The translations under genes were made by a program, and so were the position numbers. A stretch of DNA of 29,138 bases. It comes from Pinguiococcus pyrenoidosus (lineage: Eukaryota > Sar > Pinguiophyceae > Pinguiochrysidales > Pinguiochrysidaceae). Every line of letters begins with the position of its first letter. The stretch's first letter is position 1. Under the pieces are notes generated by a model. The model searched no databases. It saw only the letters and a list, made by a program, of their open reading frames with translations, and had not been told where the DNA came from. The DNA lies in assembly GCA_019677205.1 (NCBI GenBank), contig JAAMXY010000229.1, forward strand, positions 1 through 29,138, written 5' to 3'. Below are positions 9,801-20,711 of the stretch, piece after piece.

Positions 9801-12800
9801 ACTCGAAGCGTCTGCCGCAACGTTTCGTCCGTCCTTCGCTTCTCTAGGAAGGCAACGATCTTTTCCTGCCGATACCGGCACTTCCAGGCGCTCATGACAG
9901 CACCGGCCAGAGCTCGCCTTTCACGCGAGAGGAAGCTCGCCATGCTTCGCCGCTGTCTCCTGTGAAGGCCAGCTGAAGCCTTCCAATCGCAGAAGGACCT
10001 CCGCATGAATCCGTTGCGGAGGGACCTCTGCCAGAACACCGCTTTTGCCCTCGCTCTGTTTCTTGCCAGCCGAACTGTGGTCGAGGGGACGTGATACTGA
10101 ATCTGTCTGCTCACGTCTTCTTGTCTGTGCATCCAAGCCTGAATCGTTGCTTGATGGCGCAGTCGTCGTGAAGCTTCTTCTCGCAGCTCCTCTTCACTCT
10201 CGTCGATTGCGACACAAAGCGCCCCGTGCTCTTCGATGGTCATGTTCAGGACTTCAAAGGACACTCCCGCCTTGGCGTACACCCCCGCGTTGGTGTGCAG
10301 AATCTGCTTGATGGTCGTGTGCTTCTGCTCAAAGTCCTGCGCAGCGCGTAGCAGGGCGACCTCGGCTTCCCGGGCTCTCCCCGTCACGCTCCAGTTGCAT
10401 CTGAAGACGCTCTTGGCATCCGCCTTCCACTCGAGGAGGTCGCTTATCAGCTTCATGGCCTGGTCGTGCTGCATGGCCATGTCCTGCACGGTGCCTCGCA
10501 TCGTCTGCACCTTCTTTCGCAGCGTCCCCATGGACATGTCAACGGTATACTGGGCCAGAGGTTCGCCGCCTTTCTCTTCTCCCTCGAACCTTAGGCTGAG
10601 ACGGACGGGAGAGACGGAGTCGACGGGACGCACAATCTGGCGCACTGGAATCTGACGGAGATCGAGCAGCCTGCTCACGTCGACTCCAAGGCTCGGAAAC
10701 GAAAGGCTCCGAAGAGGCCTCCCCTCGTGCGATGACCGAGCCAAGGCCTGGCCCGATCCTACAGGTTCGACGCTGTTGGCTGCACGCAGAGCATGCTCCA
10801 TTTGCCGCTCCTGCAGCTGCTTCTTGTACTGCCTCGCTAATCTGTCCTGAAACTGGGGTTGAGATGCTCTCAGGGCTGCATCCGGCTTCTCGGGACTGGC
10901 GCTTCGATCCACGCGATTGCGGTCTCCCGCGAAGAATTTTCGGTTCCGCTCATCACCTGCGAAGTCGGCATGCTCTCGGCGCTGATGCCGCGTTCTGAAT
11001 TCAGCTTTCCCAATGTCCTGATACCGCGCTAGCGGATGCGATTCCTGATCAAACGGGCTCGGCTGCAACAAGTGCGTCGCCGTTGCCTGTCTCTCCACGT
11101 CGAACCTCTCCCGGGGCCGATCAGAGGGGGCCCCGTACCCCTCGTACACCGAGCTTTGCGTCTCCCTCAGCCAGTCCTTGTCGTCCTCCCATGACGCTCG
11201 CAGCGGAAGGGGAAGACTCCGCGTTGGGCTCGGCGAACGGCGAAATGGAGTCGGATTGGGACTTACGGGCAGAAATGGTCGAGGGCTTCGGGACCTGCTC
11301 CGATGCGAACGTCCCTCTGACCTCGTGGGCGACGGCGAGCGCTGAAAGGCTCGGACATTGCCTGAGAACTCTATGCGCTCTTCATCACGACCTGCGGCTT
11401 GCGCAGCTATTCGAAAGTCCACTGCGCCGTACGCCAGCGAGCCTGAATCTGCTGGCGAACCTACTGGCGAGCCTGCTGGCGAACGTGCTGGCGAGCCTGC
11501 TGGCGACTTTGCCTGCCGGCGGGATGGGCTGCCTCGATCCAGTACTGCTGACAACGCTTCTCTGTTCCGATGGGGCCTGGCGCTGGCGGCGCGCTCGAGG
11601 ACGTGCTCGATTGCGGCAGGTTCCGCGAGCTGTGCTCTTTGCCGGGCCTCCGCCGCCTCCCTGGCGCGTGCATCTCTCTCCAGATCTGCGAGGAGGGCCT
11701 CGACATCTCCACTGGCCTGCGGCGGCTCATTTCTTTCGCCTTCATCCCGGGTAGCCTTGGTTTCCGCTGGGCTGGCAACCGCGTCGGCACGGCTATCAAG
11801 CCCTCGCGACGCCACGGAGGGTTTTGCGGCTGACTTCACAGCGGCACGGCCAGGGGCCTCTTCCGCTCTTCGTCCGATCGCCCACTCGGGTCTAGATTGC
11901 CTTTGCTGTTCCTCAGGCCGGACGGATAGCCCCTGGCGAGGCTGCATGGAGGGCGAGTGCACCTTTCGCTGGTGGGCCTCGTGCTCCGAGGCGTTCTGCA
12001 CGACGGTAGCGGATACTCCTCCGGCGTTGCCCGACGTCCAGCCAATCCTCGTGCGCTCTTCGGCCTCCTGTAGCCGCTCCCGGGGATACGCCTGCCTTCG
12101 GCCCGGCCGGGGCATCTGCGTCTCGGTTGCCGACTTCCGCCTGGGCTTCAGAGCTGTCTGCTCCGATCCGCGCTTCGCCGCTTTCCCCACCGTCGTCGCA
12201 CGCTTTGCCACGGTCTTGCCCTGCGCCAAGCCAGGCTTGCTCACTCCCGCCGCGGCAACTAGCTTGAGGTATTCCCGGGTTGAGTTCTCCTCCCGCTCAA
12301 TCTCGGCAAGCAGCTCCGCAATTCTCTTGTTCTGGAGCTTGAGAATCTCCGAGTAGACCTCCTCGGCGATCCTGCCGACAGCTCGCACATCCAATTCCTC
12401 CAGAGATTTGGAGGTGCGAGGCAGCAGCTCCGCCCGCAGCTTGTGAAAGAATCTTCTCGCGCTGTCGCGCAAGTCTCGAACTTCCTCGTGCCAGCCATCG
12501 GCGCTGCGTCGGATCGTCAAGTCGTGTCTCCAGAACGTGATGAGGAGATCCACGGGCCTTGCCGGCTCGGCCGCATCCGGCAGGTGCTCCGCCCTTGCCA
12601 CAGGAAGCCTTCCAAAGGTCTTCCTCTTCAGCTCGCCATGCACCTGCACCAACGGCCCCACCAACTCCAGCTGGTTGACGCAGACGTAGTTCCGTAGGAT
12701 CTGCGCTATCAGAGCCTGGTCGGATCTCATGCACGCCATGGCCTCCGACTTCTCCGTCTTCGAAGTGACCTGATCATCCAGGCGGTCTAGGTTGGGCATC

Positions 12801-13669
12801 GACGACACGACATACGCGCGATAGTTCAGGATGCCTGTGCAGGCGTTGCCCCTGAGATTCAAAACCTCCAGCGTTCGCAGGTCCAGCAGCGGATCCAGCT
12901 GGTCGAGGTGGGCGAAGAGGTTGTGCTGCAGGCTCAGTGCTCGCAAGGCCACGAACTGCTCGATGCCCGCCACGTTCGAGATGTTGTTGTGGCTCAGAAG
13001 CAAGACTCGGATTTCGAGCAGCACGCTCTCGGGGATGCGATCCGCATCAATCTCATCGATGTACAAGCTCACCAAGTTCAGTCGTTCGCCCCGCCAAGCT
13101 TGCGCGATGCCTGCGGAGCGCAACGCCTCCGAAAGAGGGATCTTCTGCACGTTGTGCCGCTTGGCAACCTTCTTCTTCGGCCGCAGCTCCATCGCGTCGG
13201 CCATGGACGACAGAATCGAGCGCGTCTGTCCGACGGCTTGGCCGCCCCGCCGCCGCCGACCTGGAGCGGGCTCCAAGGTCTCCACGCTCTGGCTCAGCAT
13301 GACAACGCCAGAGCTGTCGGCGCCGTCTCGACGCCGCAGGGGCCTCCCAGGACTCTCGCTCTTCGCCCGGGGCGGGTTCCTCTGGCGCCGGACGCGCTCT
13401 TTCTTGTCGTAGATTTCCCTGCGAGCTCGCTGCACGAGCGCTTCTCGTCGCGAAGCTTCCTGTGCTGACGCCTCTGCCCAGAACGACGCCGACAGCGCAT
13501 CTGCCAGCGCGGACCCGCTGCTGGAGTCGTCGACGGAGGGCTCCGGAACATCGTGTCTCGCGGTCAGAGCCGTGGGCGTGGGCACATCTTTGGCATCTCT
13601 GGACCTGAGAAACTGCTCTGCGTAGCCTCCCGACCGATACGCCTGGAAGGACGCATCTTCGGCGCTCAT
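6865..13669 (-). CDS. Giant LRR / Sfi1-like repeat / coiled-coil protein
   Basis: Two exons, 13669-7453 and 7385-6865, give 2245 residues. The intron (7452-7386) begins GTGAGT, ends TTTTCAG and is phase 1 on both sides. The frame stays open 27 codons upstream, but 13669 is the first ATG. Residues about 195-305 form an SDS22-like LRR domain (LLLSHNNISNV, LSLQHNLF, LNLRGN) closed by an LRRcap-like YRAYVVSSMPNLDRLDDQ. A basic, Ser/Pro-rich stretch follows with GSPA/GSPV repeats and SRSRSPRP (about 720-900). Residues about 1195-1730 carry many FxxW-type helices (FCDWKA, VMSAWKCR, VFKAWQKY, WFASWRSKY, LFRKWRKK) like Sfi1 centrin-binding repeats. Residues about 1755-2035 are a long coiled coil rich in Glu, Lys and Ala. 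The composition suggests a centrosome, basal-body or flagellar-root scaffold; that role is inferred. Confidence 0.85.
11440..11520. repeat. Coding 12-bp repeat giving Gly-Ser-Pro-Ala units
   Basis: On the plus strand the unit is roughly GGCGAGCCTGCT, repeated with small changes. On the coding minus strand it gives PAGSPARSPAGSPVGSPADS inside the disordered region of the LRR protein. Each unit carries an Ser-Pro pair, a potential site for proline-directed kinases. Confidence 0.8.
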
Positions 13670-14126
13670 CTGCGTCGGATCGTCAATAGCGCCAAGCCCG
13701 CGCCCGCCGCGAGTGGGGCTATGGTGCGGGCAGAGGACCCGAAATGCCAAAGCTTCGATGGATGGCGTCAGCGAAGCATTCTGAGAAGACGGGACGAGGC
13801 TAAACTTGCGCGGTCATCGGATGCTGGGGTCGCGGCCTTCCAAAGGAAGTCCACATGGCAAAGGGCGGGAAAAAAACAACGACTCCGGAATCGAGTTTCA
13901 AGTTCAGGAAACTTCAGCTTGCCAAGCTGTGTTTCGCCGTGTACTAGTATCGATCATATTTGAAATTTCTGGATTTGCAAATGCTGTCGACTTCATTGGA
14001 TTTAATCCCTCTTTCGTCCTATTTTTGTAGCGTTAGAATATTATTATGTCCATACATACACCTACTAATTGAAACATGAAGCTTTAAAAAGCGAACCCAG
14101 CGAGAGAGCAAACTGCGCTTTTGTCC
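13670..14126. promoter_or_regulatory. Bidirectional spacer between LRR gene and DNA methyltransferase
   Basis: These 457 nt separate two divergent start codons. The left part holds GGGCGGGAAA at 13863-13872, which reads TTTCCCGCCC on the other strand and is close to the E2F consensus. The right part (about 13955-14090) is clearly AT-richer than its surroundings. I see no convincing gene in it; a minus-strand 5' UTR or small upstream exon for the LRR gene is possible. Confidence 0.35.
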
Positions 14127-16038
14127 ATGAGCGGACCCTCCGTTGCAGGAGGCGGCCTCTTGGTTCCATTCCGCGATGTGCGGAGGCTCAAAGTGCTGCT
14201 CGAGAGTGGCGACTTGCTGAGCAAAAGCTGCAAAATCCGCCCCCACGATGACGCGTGCGCCTGCATCCCGCTCAGCAGCCGCGCGAGTGGCATCATCGAG
14301 CTGGACGACGATGCGGAGGCCTTTCCAGAGGCCGTTCTGAGGCTGCTGGAGCAAGGTGCCATCAGGTATGGCGCCTGTGAAGCGGTGCTGGGGTGCTTTG
14401 CTTTTTGCTGACGTCGTTGCTTTCGCTGGTCTCGCAAATCTGCTCCAGATACGTTGCAGCACAGCATCTTCCCGTATCGCTTCCGGAGGACCTGAGAGGG
14501 CAGCCGGTATGTCATGTGGACGAGCAAGGAAGTGGCACTTCCGAGCGGCTGCGGTTCGCAGAGTTCTTTGCGGGAATCGGAGGGTTCCGCTACGGCTTGG
14601 AAGCCTTGGGCCTTCGCTGCGTCTGTGCCTGTGAGATTGACGCGTCGGCTCGGCGACTGTACCAGCTGAATTTCTCAGTGCCGACGGATTCGAATGGGCG
14701 CCAGGTCCTCTTGCATGACATCACTCGGCTGCACTCGAAGGACGTGCCGGACCATGATGTTCTCACGGCTGGCTTTCCGTGCCAGCCCTTCAGCTCCGTG
14801 TCGACCCTTCCGCGCCGAACTGGGCTTGCTGGCAACGCACCGTACCTTAGCTTGCTCCGCATCATCAACGAGAAGCAGGTGAGCAGACTTGCAGAGCTTG
14901 CAGAGCTTGCAGAGCTTGTCGCTGCCGTCCGATGAGACAAGAACTGAGCGAAGGGTGTTGCGCTCGGAAGCCGAAAGCGCTGCTGCTCGAGAATGTGCGG
15001 GGACTGCTGACCATGGAGGACGGAAGCGTCTTCAACACGATCAAGGAGGATCTTCTTCAGTGCGGCTATCAGGTCTGTGCTGGCTTCCATCTTCATCTCC
15101 CCAATTCCCGCAGAGGTCCGATGGACAGCCGCATGCGTTTCTCATCCGCCCCTTCCGAAAGATCTGGTCAAGGTGTATTGATGCTGCCGCCGTCGTGCCA
15201 CAAACGCGCAAGCGCGTGTACATCGTCGGCATTCGAGATGATGTCGTCTCGCTACTGGATACGGAAGACGGCTTCGAGTTCCCTTTTCCTGACTTTGAAG
15301 CGACCGAGGGAGAAGGCCCTTCGCTGCTGGACGTTCTCGAAGACGAGACGAGCGAGGTACGTCACACACTGGCACGCCCGAAGCAACCCTTTTCAGTTGT
15401 TGCGTACGCTCAAGGTTGTCCCCCTGAATTGGTAGGAGATTGACATCGAAGAGCTCTCCGACGCACAGTGGGACAAGGTCACGAGGTCGTCCTACTTTGC
15501 GAAGTTCCCCGAGGCACGGCTTGTGCGCCTCGTCCGCCAGGCATCCACGGAACGCATCGTGGCGCAGACGCTGCATGCGAGCTACCGGTCCGGCTATCAA
15601 CTGTACAGCCAGTTCGTGGCCCCTGTAGGACAACGGCGAAATCCTCGATTCTTCACTCCCAGGGAAGTGTGCCGGCTCCAAGGTTTCCCCGAAGCTTTCA
15701 AGTGGTTCGAAGACGTCGAGCACGTCGGAAACGTCGAAAATGTCGAAGACGTTGAAATGGACGTGGCCGACGCCGTCGTTGCTCCGGCCAAAGGGAATGC
15801 TCCGCGCTTAAGGGCATCAGCGTCGGCCGACTCGCGGAGAAAGGCTGCCCATGCGCTCTATCGTCACATCGGAAACGCCGTTGTGCCCCAGATGATCACA
15901 GCAATAGGTGCGGAGCTGGTCACGCTCCTGGAGGAAGCCAGCAGGAGAGAGGAGGAGGAGGAGAAAAAAAGGAAGGGAAAGGATAAACAAAAGGAGAAAG
16001 AGGCCAATGCTGCGGCCGCATCGAATAAAGGCACTTGA
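14127..16038 (+). CDS. DNA cytosine-5 methyltransferase, five exons
   Basis: Exons 14127-14365, 14449-14878, 14971-15072, 15162-15356 and 15436-16038 give 522 residues; introns are 76-92 nt, GT-AG and phase-matched. The C5-methyltransferase motifs appear in order: I FAEFFAGIGGFRYGL (116-130), IV GFPCQPFSS with catalytic Cys191, VI LLLENVRGLL, VIII VVPQTRKRVYIVGIR, IX RFFTPREVCRLQGFPEAF (393-410) and X HIGNAVVP (467-473). Motif IV is PCQPFS, as in bacterial and DNA enzymes, rather than the PCQPFT usual in the tRNA enzyme DNMT2. Residues 10-60 (LLVPFRDVRRLKVLLESGDL onward) recall the N-terminal domain of TRM5/TYW2 tRNA methyltransferases, by eye only. A Val/Glu/Asp-rich repeat separates motifs IX and X; the C-terminus is a Lys/Glu run. 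No chromatin-reader domain is seen. Confidence 0.9.
14888..14918. repeat. Short 9-bp tandem repeat in DNMT intron 2
   Basis: Three to four copies of a TTGCAGAGC unit fill the middle of intron 2 (14879-14970) of the DNA methyltransferase. They make a run of CAG trinucleotides ahead of the true acceptor at 14970. Confidence 0.85.
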
Positions 16039-16647
16039 AGATACAGCTCGACTACGTTGGATTTCCCGCGCTCGTCCAAATCCCAAAAAGGCAGAGAAAG
16101 AAATACAGTGCATGTGCCTAGAGAAGAACCATATCGGGCCCGAACGCCGGCTCCCAGGTAACTGAGCGCGCTGCCCATGGTCAACTTGTTCTTGTCTACT
16201 CGTTCAAGAGCGATCGGTGCCAATATGCACAGGGGCGCCACCAGATGCTCTTCCTACCCTATGTGCGCGGGGCTCCGCTTCCTATCAACAGCATCTTGCA
16301 ACACAATCGGTCTACGAGGCTGGATGCCAGTCGCCCTTAGGACGACTGTCGCCACGTAACCACTCCGCCCCCACCAGCTTTGCCTTGCGGCTGGGCTGCG
16401 CACATGCCGCCTCGACGGCTTTTTACAGGGGCGCTCATGACGATCTTGGCATGAGGCCCATGAACGACTCTACAACTATTTTGGCGGCTTGACAAAATTC
16501 ACCCGGACCGGAGACCGAGCCTATCGGCAGCGATGTCCGTGCCCGGGAGGCAGTATCCCATACCTCCAAAAAGGCGCGAGCCGCCACTTGCTATTTACAG
16601 ATGCAGCCAGGTTGAGGTAAACCACATTGCTCGCGTCGCCAATGCGT
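16039..16647. other. Convergent intergenic spacer without a recognised gene
   Basis: These 609 nt lie between the 3' ends of the DNA methyltransferase (plus) and the plastid protein gene (minus). The open frames inside are short and show no domain, hydrophobic or repeat pattern. A TTTTGGCGGCTT at about 16479-16490 is weakly E2F-like, but no start codon of a recognised gene lies near it. I see nothing else here. Confidence 0.4.
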
Positions 16648-18394
16648 CTAGTTCTCGTCGACCTCTAGGTCTGCCTCCATGTTCTTTTCCCACCAGGTGG
16701 CTGCGCCGGACAGCAGGTTCTCACGATCACGGTCCCGGCGGGCCTTGTACTCCGTGCGCAGCTGCTCCGCCAGCGCCGCGGCCACGTCCTCCGAGCCGGA
16801 CCGGAACTGGAACTCCAGCATCATGGCGTTCACCTTGACGTGGTCTTCGTCCACCACCTTGCACTCCTCCGTCCAGGCCTTGGCGTGCTCACTGCGCTGC
16901 TTCATCACGAGCATCGCAATCTTGTCCGGGTCGATGGCGCGAAGCTTTCCGTTGCGCTGGGGCAGCATCACGTAGCTTTCCCGCAGCAGCAGCTCTATGA
17001 GATCGCTGCCAGTCTTCTTCTCCTGCTTGGCCAGGAAGCGCTCGAGCCAGCTGGCCACGGGCGCCTGACGGCTCTCGCGAAGGTAGTCTATGGTTGATGA
17101 AAATGCTTCAGCCGTAAGCAGATTCTTTAAGTCGACGTAGTTCTTCGCGCGATAGGGGCTGGAGCCGCTCACAAAGGGATCGTCCGCGTCGTACACCAGC
17201 ATGCGGGACTGATCGCCATACCTAGATGGGTTCGCAACGAGGTGAGCAGGGTCGCGTCGCGCATTGTCCCGGCCCATCCATCCCTGCTCTCTGCTGCCTG
17301 CTGCCTGCTGCCTGCTGCCTGCTGCCTGTCTGCTGGCGTGGGTGTCTGCTATACCTTCTCCATGTCATCATGGAGACGTCGATCTCTTCGACACGAGCAA
17401 CTTCTTCAGGCTTTCATCCATCACCCTTCCGAATGCGCTCCTTTCATCTCTCCTTCTCGCCGTCCCACCGAGAGCATTCGGTCTCGGAAGAAAGCACGCA
17501 CCTCATGCTCGCCTCGTAGTGACGAGAGATTTCCGCGTTGTCATCCTCGATCCGCTGCAAGTCCGTGATCCACTCGCTGGCGATCTGGCTGCGCACGGCC
17601 ATGAGCCGCTTGGCGATGTTCATCGGGTCAATGAGGATGTCGTACTCGATGGCCACGGCGTTGCTGTTCTTCAGGTACGGGTTGTTGCGGGAGCCTCCCC
17701 GGGGCATCTGCCGGAGCTTCTTGATCTTGATGCTCTCCGGCTCCGTCTTCATGAGGCGGTACATGAACTGGGTGCTTCCCACCGAGTGGACATCGGTGGT
17801 GTTGATAAACTTCTGCAGCCACCCCACGGACGTCTCGTCGTGGAACTCCAAGGAGTAGTAGTTCATGGACTGCGCCGCCCGGAGCGTCAGGAGATCCTTG
17901 ATGAAGTGATCGTTGGGCAGGCGATTTCCCCAGGAGCCTAGGCAGCAGGAGACGGACCATGTCAAGGGCAGTCCCAACCGAAGGCTGCGGATTCCGCGGA
18001 GGCTGCCAGTCTTGCCAGGCGCGCCAAGCTGCCCTCCGCATCGGATCTTCGGGCATGAGGGCTTCTCAGGCGCCTCCGCTCCCCACCCGCGGAAGATGCA
18101 TGGCAACGGCAAGATCCGCAGCGGCGTCGAGCAGCCGTTGAGACGGCCGGGTCTTTGCCGTTTTCAAACGAGCCGGCCTGGCTAGCTGCCCTTGGATCTC
18201 TACTGGAGGCGCACACCCCATCTCTTCGGCTCCCCTACAAGTCCCCTACGCTCTGCGCTCTGTGGGCACGCGGGCTCACCTTCGCTGCTGCTGGCCATGT
18301 GCAGCGAAATCGCTGGTGTTCTTATCGACCCGGGGTGGAAACGAAAAGCCGCCGCAGTGTGCGCCAACACGGCGAGGAGGACAGGTCGCATCAT
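16648..18394 (-). CDS. Plastid-targeted protein of unknown function
   Basis: Three exons (18394-18280, 17937-17502, 17221-16648) give 374 residues; introns of 342 and 280 nt are GT-AG in matching phases 1 and 2. The first exon encodes MMRPVLLAVLAHTAAA then Phe17 and a basic, hydroxyl-rich stretch: a signal peptide plus transit peptide with Phe at the presumed cleavage point, as in red-lineage secondary plastids. The body is mostly helical and charged, in two halves, LPNDHFIKDLLTLRAAQSMN onward and SPYRAKNYVDLKNLLTAEAF onward. The two halves share a rough pattern (a helical opening, a WLxxF segment, then a run leading to the AIEYDILIDP and RAIDPDKIAM region and a basic-acidic helix), so it may be an internal duplication. 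I do not recognise the family. Targeting follows from the leader; function is unassigned. Confidence 0.75.
17294..17328. repeat. (CTGCCTG)5 tandem repeat in intron
   Basis: Five 7-bp CTGCCTG units lie in the second intron (17501-17222) of the plastid-targeted protein gene, close to its 3' splice site on the minus strand. Confidence 0.9.
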
Positions 18395-19793
18395 CCTGGT
18401 GTCTCTGCGGCCTCGGACTGGAACAACGTGAGAAAGAAAGGCACAGAGTCGCGCGTGCAGCTTGCGATTCTGGCGGAGAGGCGGTTTTCTGGAGAAGTCG
18501 CACAGAAGGGCGGGAAAACCGCGGTTTCCAGCCACTGCTCGACCTGCAAACTTTTTCAACGTAGAGCGTGCTATCCAAGGCTAAAGCAGGGGGCCGGGTG
18601 CGCGAGAGCCAATCGCGCGCGGAACTGCGGTGGAACCACGTCCGTTCGCGTCCGTATAGTTTGGCTGTTAGGATGCCCTATCAAGTGCGTCATTTTCCCT
18701 TTTAATCTGCCAGACAACCGCTTCCATGGTTGCAGCTGTCTGAGCTGGCAGTCCGGTCTCATTGGCTCAGCCAATCGAGTGGCTGAGGAGCCTGAGCTGG
18801 CGGAGCGAGGCAACCCATCAAACCAGTTGACCGAATTCTGGGCATCATAGGTACAAAAAAATGGATGCCCGGTTCGCTCGAATGGCTTATGACGGTGTCG
18901 CTGCTGTGCGTAGCTTCTCACCATTGGACAATGCTACGAATACTTATCGCCCCTCCAAGCTGCAAGTCGCCGGTATTCTGCATAGTTTCTACCCCATGTC
19001 ATCTCGGTGGTTGCAGTCAAACGGACAGATGATCGCTTGGACCAATGACAGCGCAAGGAATCCCGATGACGCAGTGTCTTGCCCACCCGCCTTCGGCCAC
19101 CTGTTGGCCGCATTCCGGTGTCCCGAGAAACCCAAATCCACCATCGATCTGATTGGTCACATTTTGAAAACAGTATGCGGATACGGAAAACAGTCCCCGA
19201 ACTGTTTGTGAAGGCGGCAAAACGGCAAAATTGCAAAACCAGAAAACCAGAAAACCAGAAAACCAGAATTCAAAATTGCTGAAAAGAAGAAAGCGAAAAC
19301 CTAGAATGGTTGCATCAGCTAGCTACGTATACCTCTGGCGCGATGCAATGCGCTGTGAGCGAGGCAGGGAAGTGGTGCGCGCTACTCCGCTGCTACGCAC
19401 TCCGCTGCCCCCACCACTCACCACAGCATCAAGCGTGATGGCGCAGCGCAGGGCGTCGTCTGGTGGCGCCTGGCGCGACGCCTCTCAAGCCGCCCTCGAA
19501 AATCCCGTCTTGCTTCGCCTCGCCTGCTTCACCCGAGCTAACCTTGTATGCTGTAATACAGCGTCTTGGTCGTCGACACTCAAGCCCCGTTCTTCAGCGG
19601 CATTCGCATCTCTTCTCCTCTCCATTGGCTGCACCTGCCAATTCTACATCTCCGTACACATGTCCATTGGACGAATTAAGCTGGGAAGCAACGGCCGTCG
19701 ATTCCGCGTCGCCAAGACACATGCGGGCCCGGCAGTCGCACACGTCTGTCTTCCGAGAGACGCGAGGGGCGGTTAGACGGCCCTGCTGGAACG
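18395..19793. promoter_or_regulatory. Long divergent spacer rich in CCAAT boxes
   Basis: These 1399 nt separate the start codons of the plastid protein (minus) and P5C reductase (plus). CCAAT or ATTGG occurs at 18761, 18771, 18923, 19042, 19152, 19624, 19638 and 19666; about two would be expected by chance in that span. The first two form the 15-bp palindrome ATTGGCTCAGCCAAT (18761-18775). An E2F-like GGGCGGGAAAA lies at 18508-18518, running into the near-palindrome GGAAAACCGCGGTTTCC. An (AAAACCAG)4 repeat is at 19235-19267. An ATG-started frame at 18861-19211 (116 aa) and one at 19305-19776 have no recognisable features and I do not call them genes. Confidence 0.4.
19235..19267. repeat. (AAAACCAG)4 tandem repeat
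   Basis: Four 8-bp units, flanked on both sides by copies of AAAATTGC, lie about 530 nt upstream of the P5C reductase start. Confidence 0.9.
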
Positions 19794-20711
19794 ATGTTCC
19801 GCGCGCGACATTTTGTGATGCTCACTCAGTTGGCTCTGGTCGCGGGCTCGAGAACGGTGCGTGCATCGCGGATGTCCATGAGCACCAAGCGCTCCGTCAG
19901 CGGCGTCCTGGGCTTCCTGGGCGCCGGCAACATGGCCGGAGCTCTGTCCAAAGGAGCGGTCTCCGCGGGCGTTTTGAGCCCCGATCAGCTCCGCGTGTCC
20001 ATCGTCTCGAAGGAGTCGAAAGAGATGCTGCAGAGGGAGATGCCCGAAGCGAAGGTCTTCCAGGACGGCAACGCGGAGGTCGCGAGGCAGTCGGACACCA
20101 TCGTGATCGCCGTGAAGCCGGACGTCGTTCCTGTGGTGCTGCGGGACATCGCGCCGCACGTGACAAAGGACAAGTGCGTCATCTCCGTTGCGGGCGGAGT
20201 GCCAATCTCGGTGTTCCAGGCGCACCTTGGCGAGGACGTGCGCATCGTGCGGGTGATCCCCAACACGCCTTCCATGGTGCGGGAGGGGGCCGCTGCCTAC
20301 GCCATGGGCCCGGCAGCCCTGCCGGAGGACAAGGAGCTGGTCGAAGCGCTCTTCGGCGCCGTGGGACTGGTCCTGGAAGTCAAGGAAAGCCTCCTGCATG
20401 CTGTGACCGGCGTGAGCGGCTCGGGACCGGCCTTCGTGTTCAACTTCATCGAAGCGCTGGCCGACGGCGGCGTTCGCGCTGGCCTTCCGCGGAACGTGGC
20501 GCTCACCCTCGCTGCCAAGACGGTGCACGGCGCCGCGGCGATGCTCATGGAGACCGGGGAGCATCCGGGCCAGCTCAAGGACCAGGTGGCTTCCCCCGGC
20601 GGCACCACCATTGCCGGGATTCATGCGCTGGAGGAGCGCGGCTTCCGAGGCACCGTGATGAATGCGGTGGTGGCGACCACCGAGCGATCCAAGGAGCTCG
20701 GCGAGACCTAG
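19794..20711 (+). CDS. P5CR: Pyrroline-5-carboxylate reductase
   Basis: Single-exon gene of 305 residues; catalyses the last step of proline synthesis, reducing P5C to proline with NAD(P)H. The Rossmann motif VLGFLGAGNMAGAL is at about 38-51. Other family blocks are VIAVKPDVV, VIPNTPSMVREGAAAYAMG, GVSGSGPAFVFNFIEALADG and the C-terminal signature VASPGGTTIAGIHALEERGF. Length and order are normal for the family. About 35 residues precede the domain (MFRARHFVMLTQLALVAGSR...), basic and partly hydrophobic, so an organelle presequence is possible; it lacks the clear Phe cleavage motif of the two plastid proteins nearby. The next gene is co-directional after 435 nt. Confidence 0.97.
   Translation: MFRARHFVMLTQLALVAGSRTVRASRMSMSTKRSVSGVLGFLGAGNMAGALSKGAVSAGVLSPDQLRVSIVSKESKEMLQREMPEAKVFQDGNAEVARQSDTIVIAVKPDVVPVVLRDIAPHVTKDKCVISVAGGVPISVFQAHLGEDVRIVRVIPNTPSMVREGAAAYAMGPAALPEDKELVEALFGAVGLVLEVKESLLHAVTGVSGSGPAFVFNFIEALADGGVRAGLPRNVALTLAAKTVHGAAAMLMETGEHPGQLKDQVASPGGTTIAGIHALEERGFRGTVMNAVVATTERSKELGET

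Noticed and set aside
11358-12356. Plus-strand frame of 332 codons
   Set aside because: It lies antisense to the LRR protein's Ser/Pro- and Arg-rich region, and its composition (Ala, Ser, Arg, Cys) is a mirror of that strand. The same applies to 7616-8734 and 8846-9709.
18155-18850. Plus-strand frame of 231 codons
   Set aside because: It begins with TTG, has no domain, and covers the antisense of the plastid leader exon and the promoter region.
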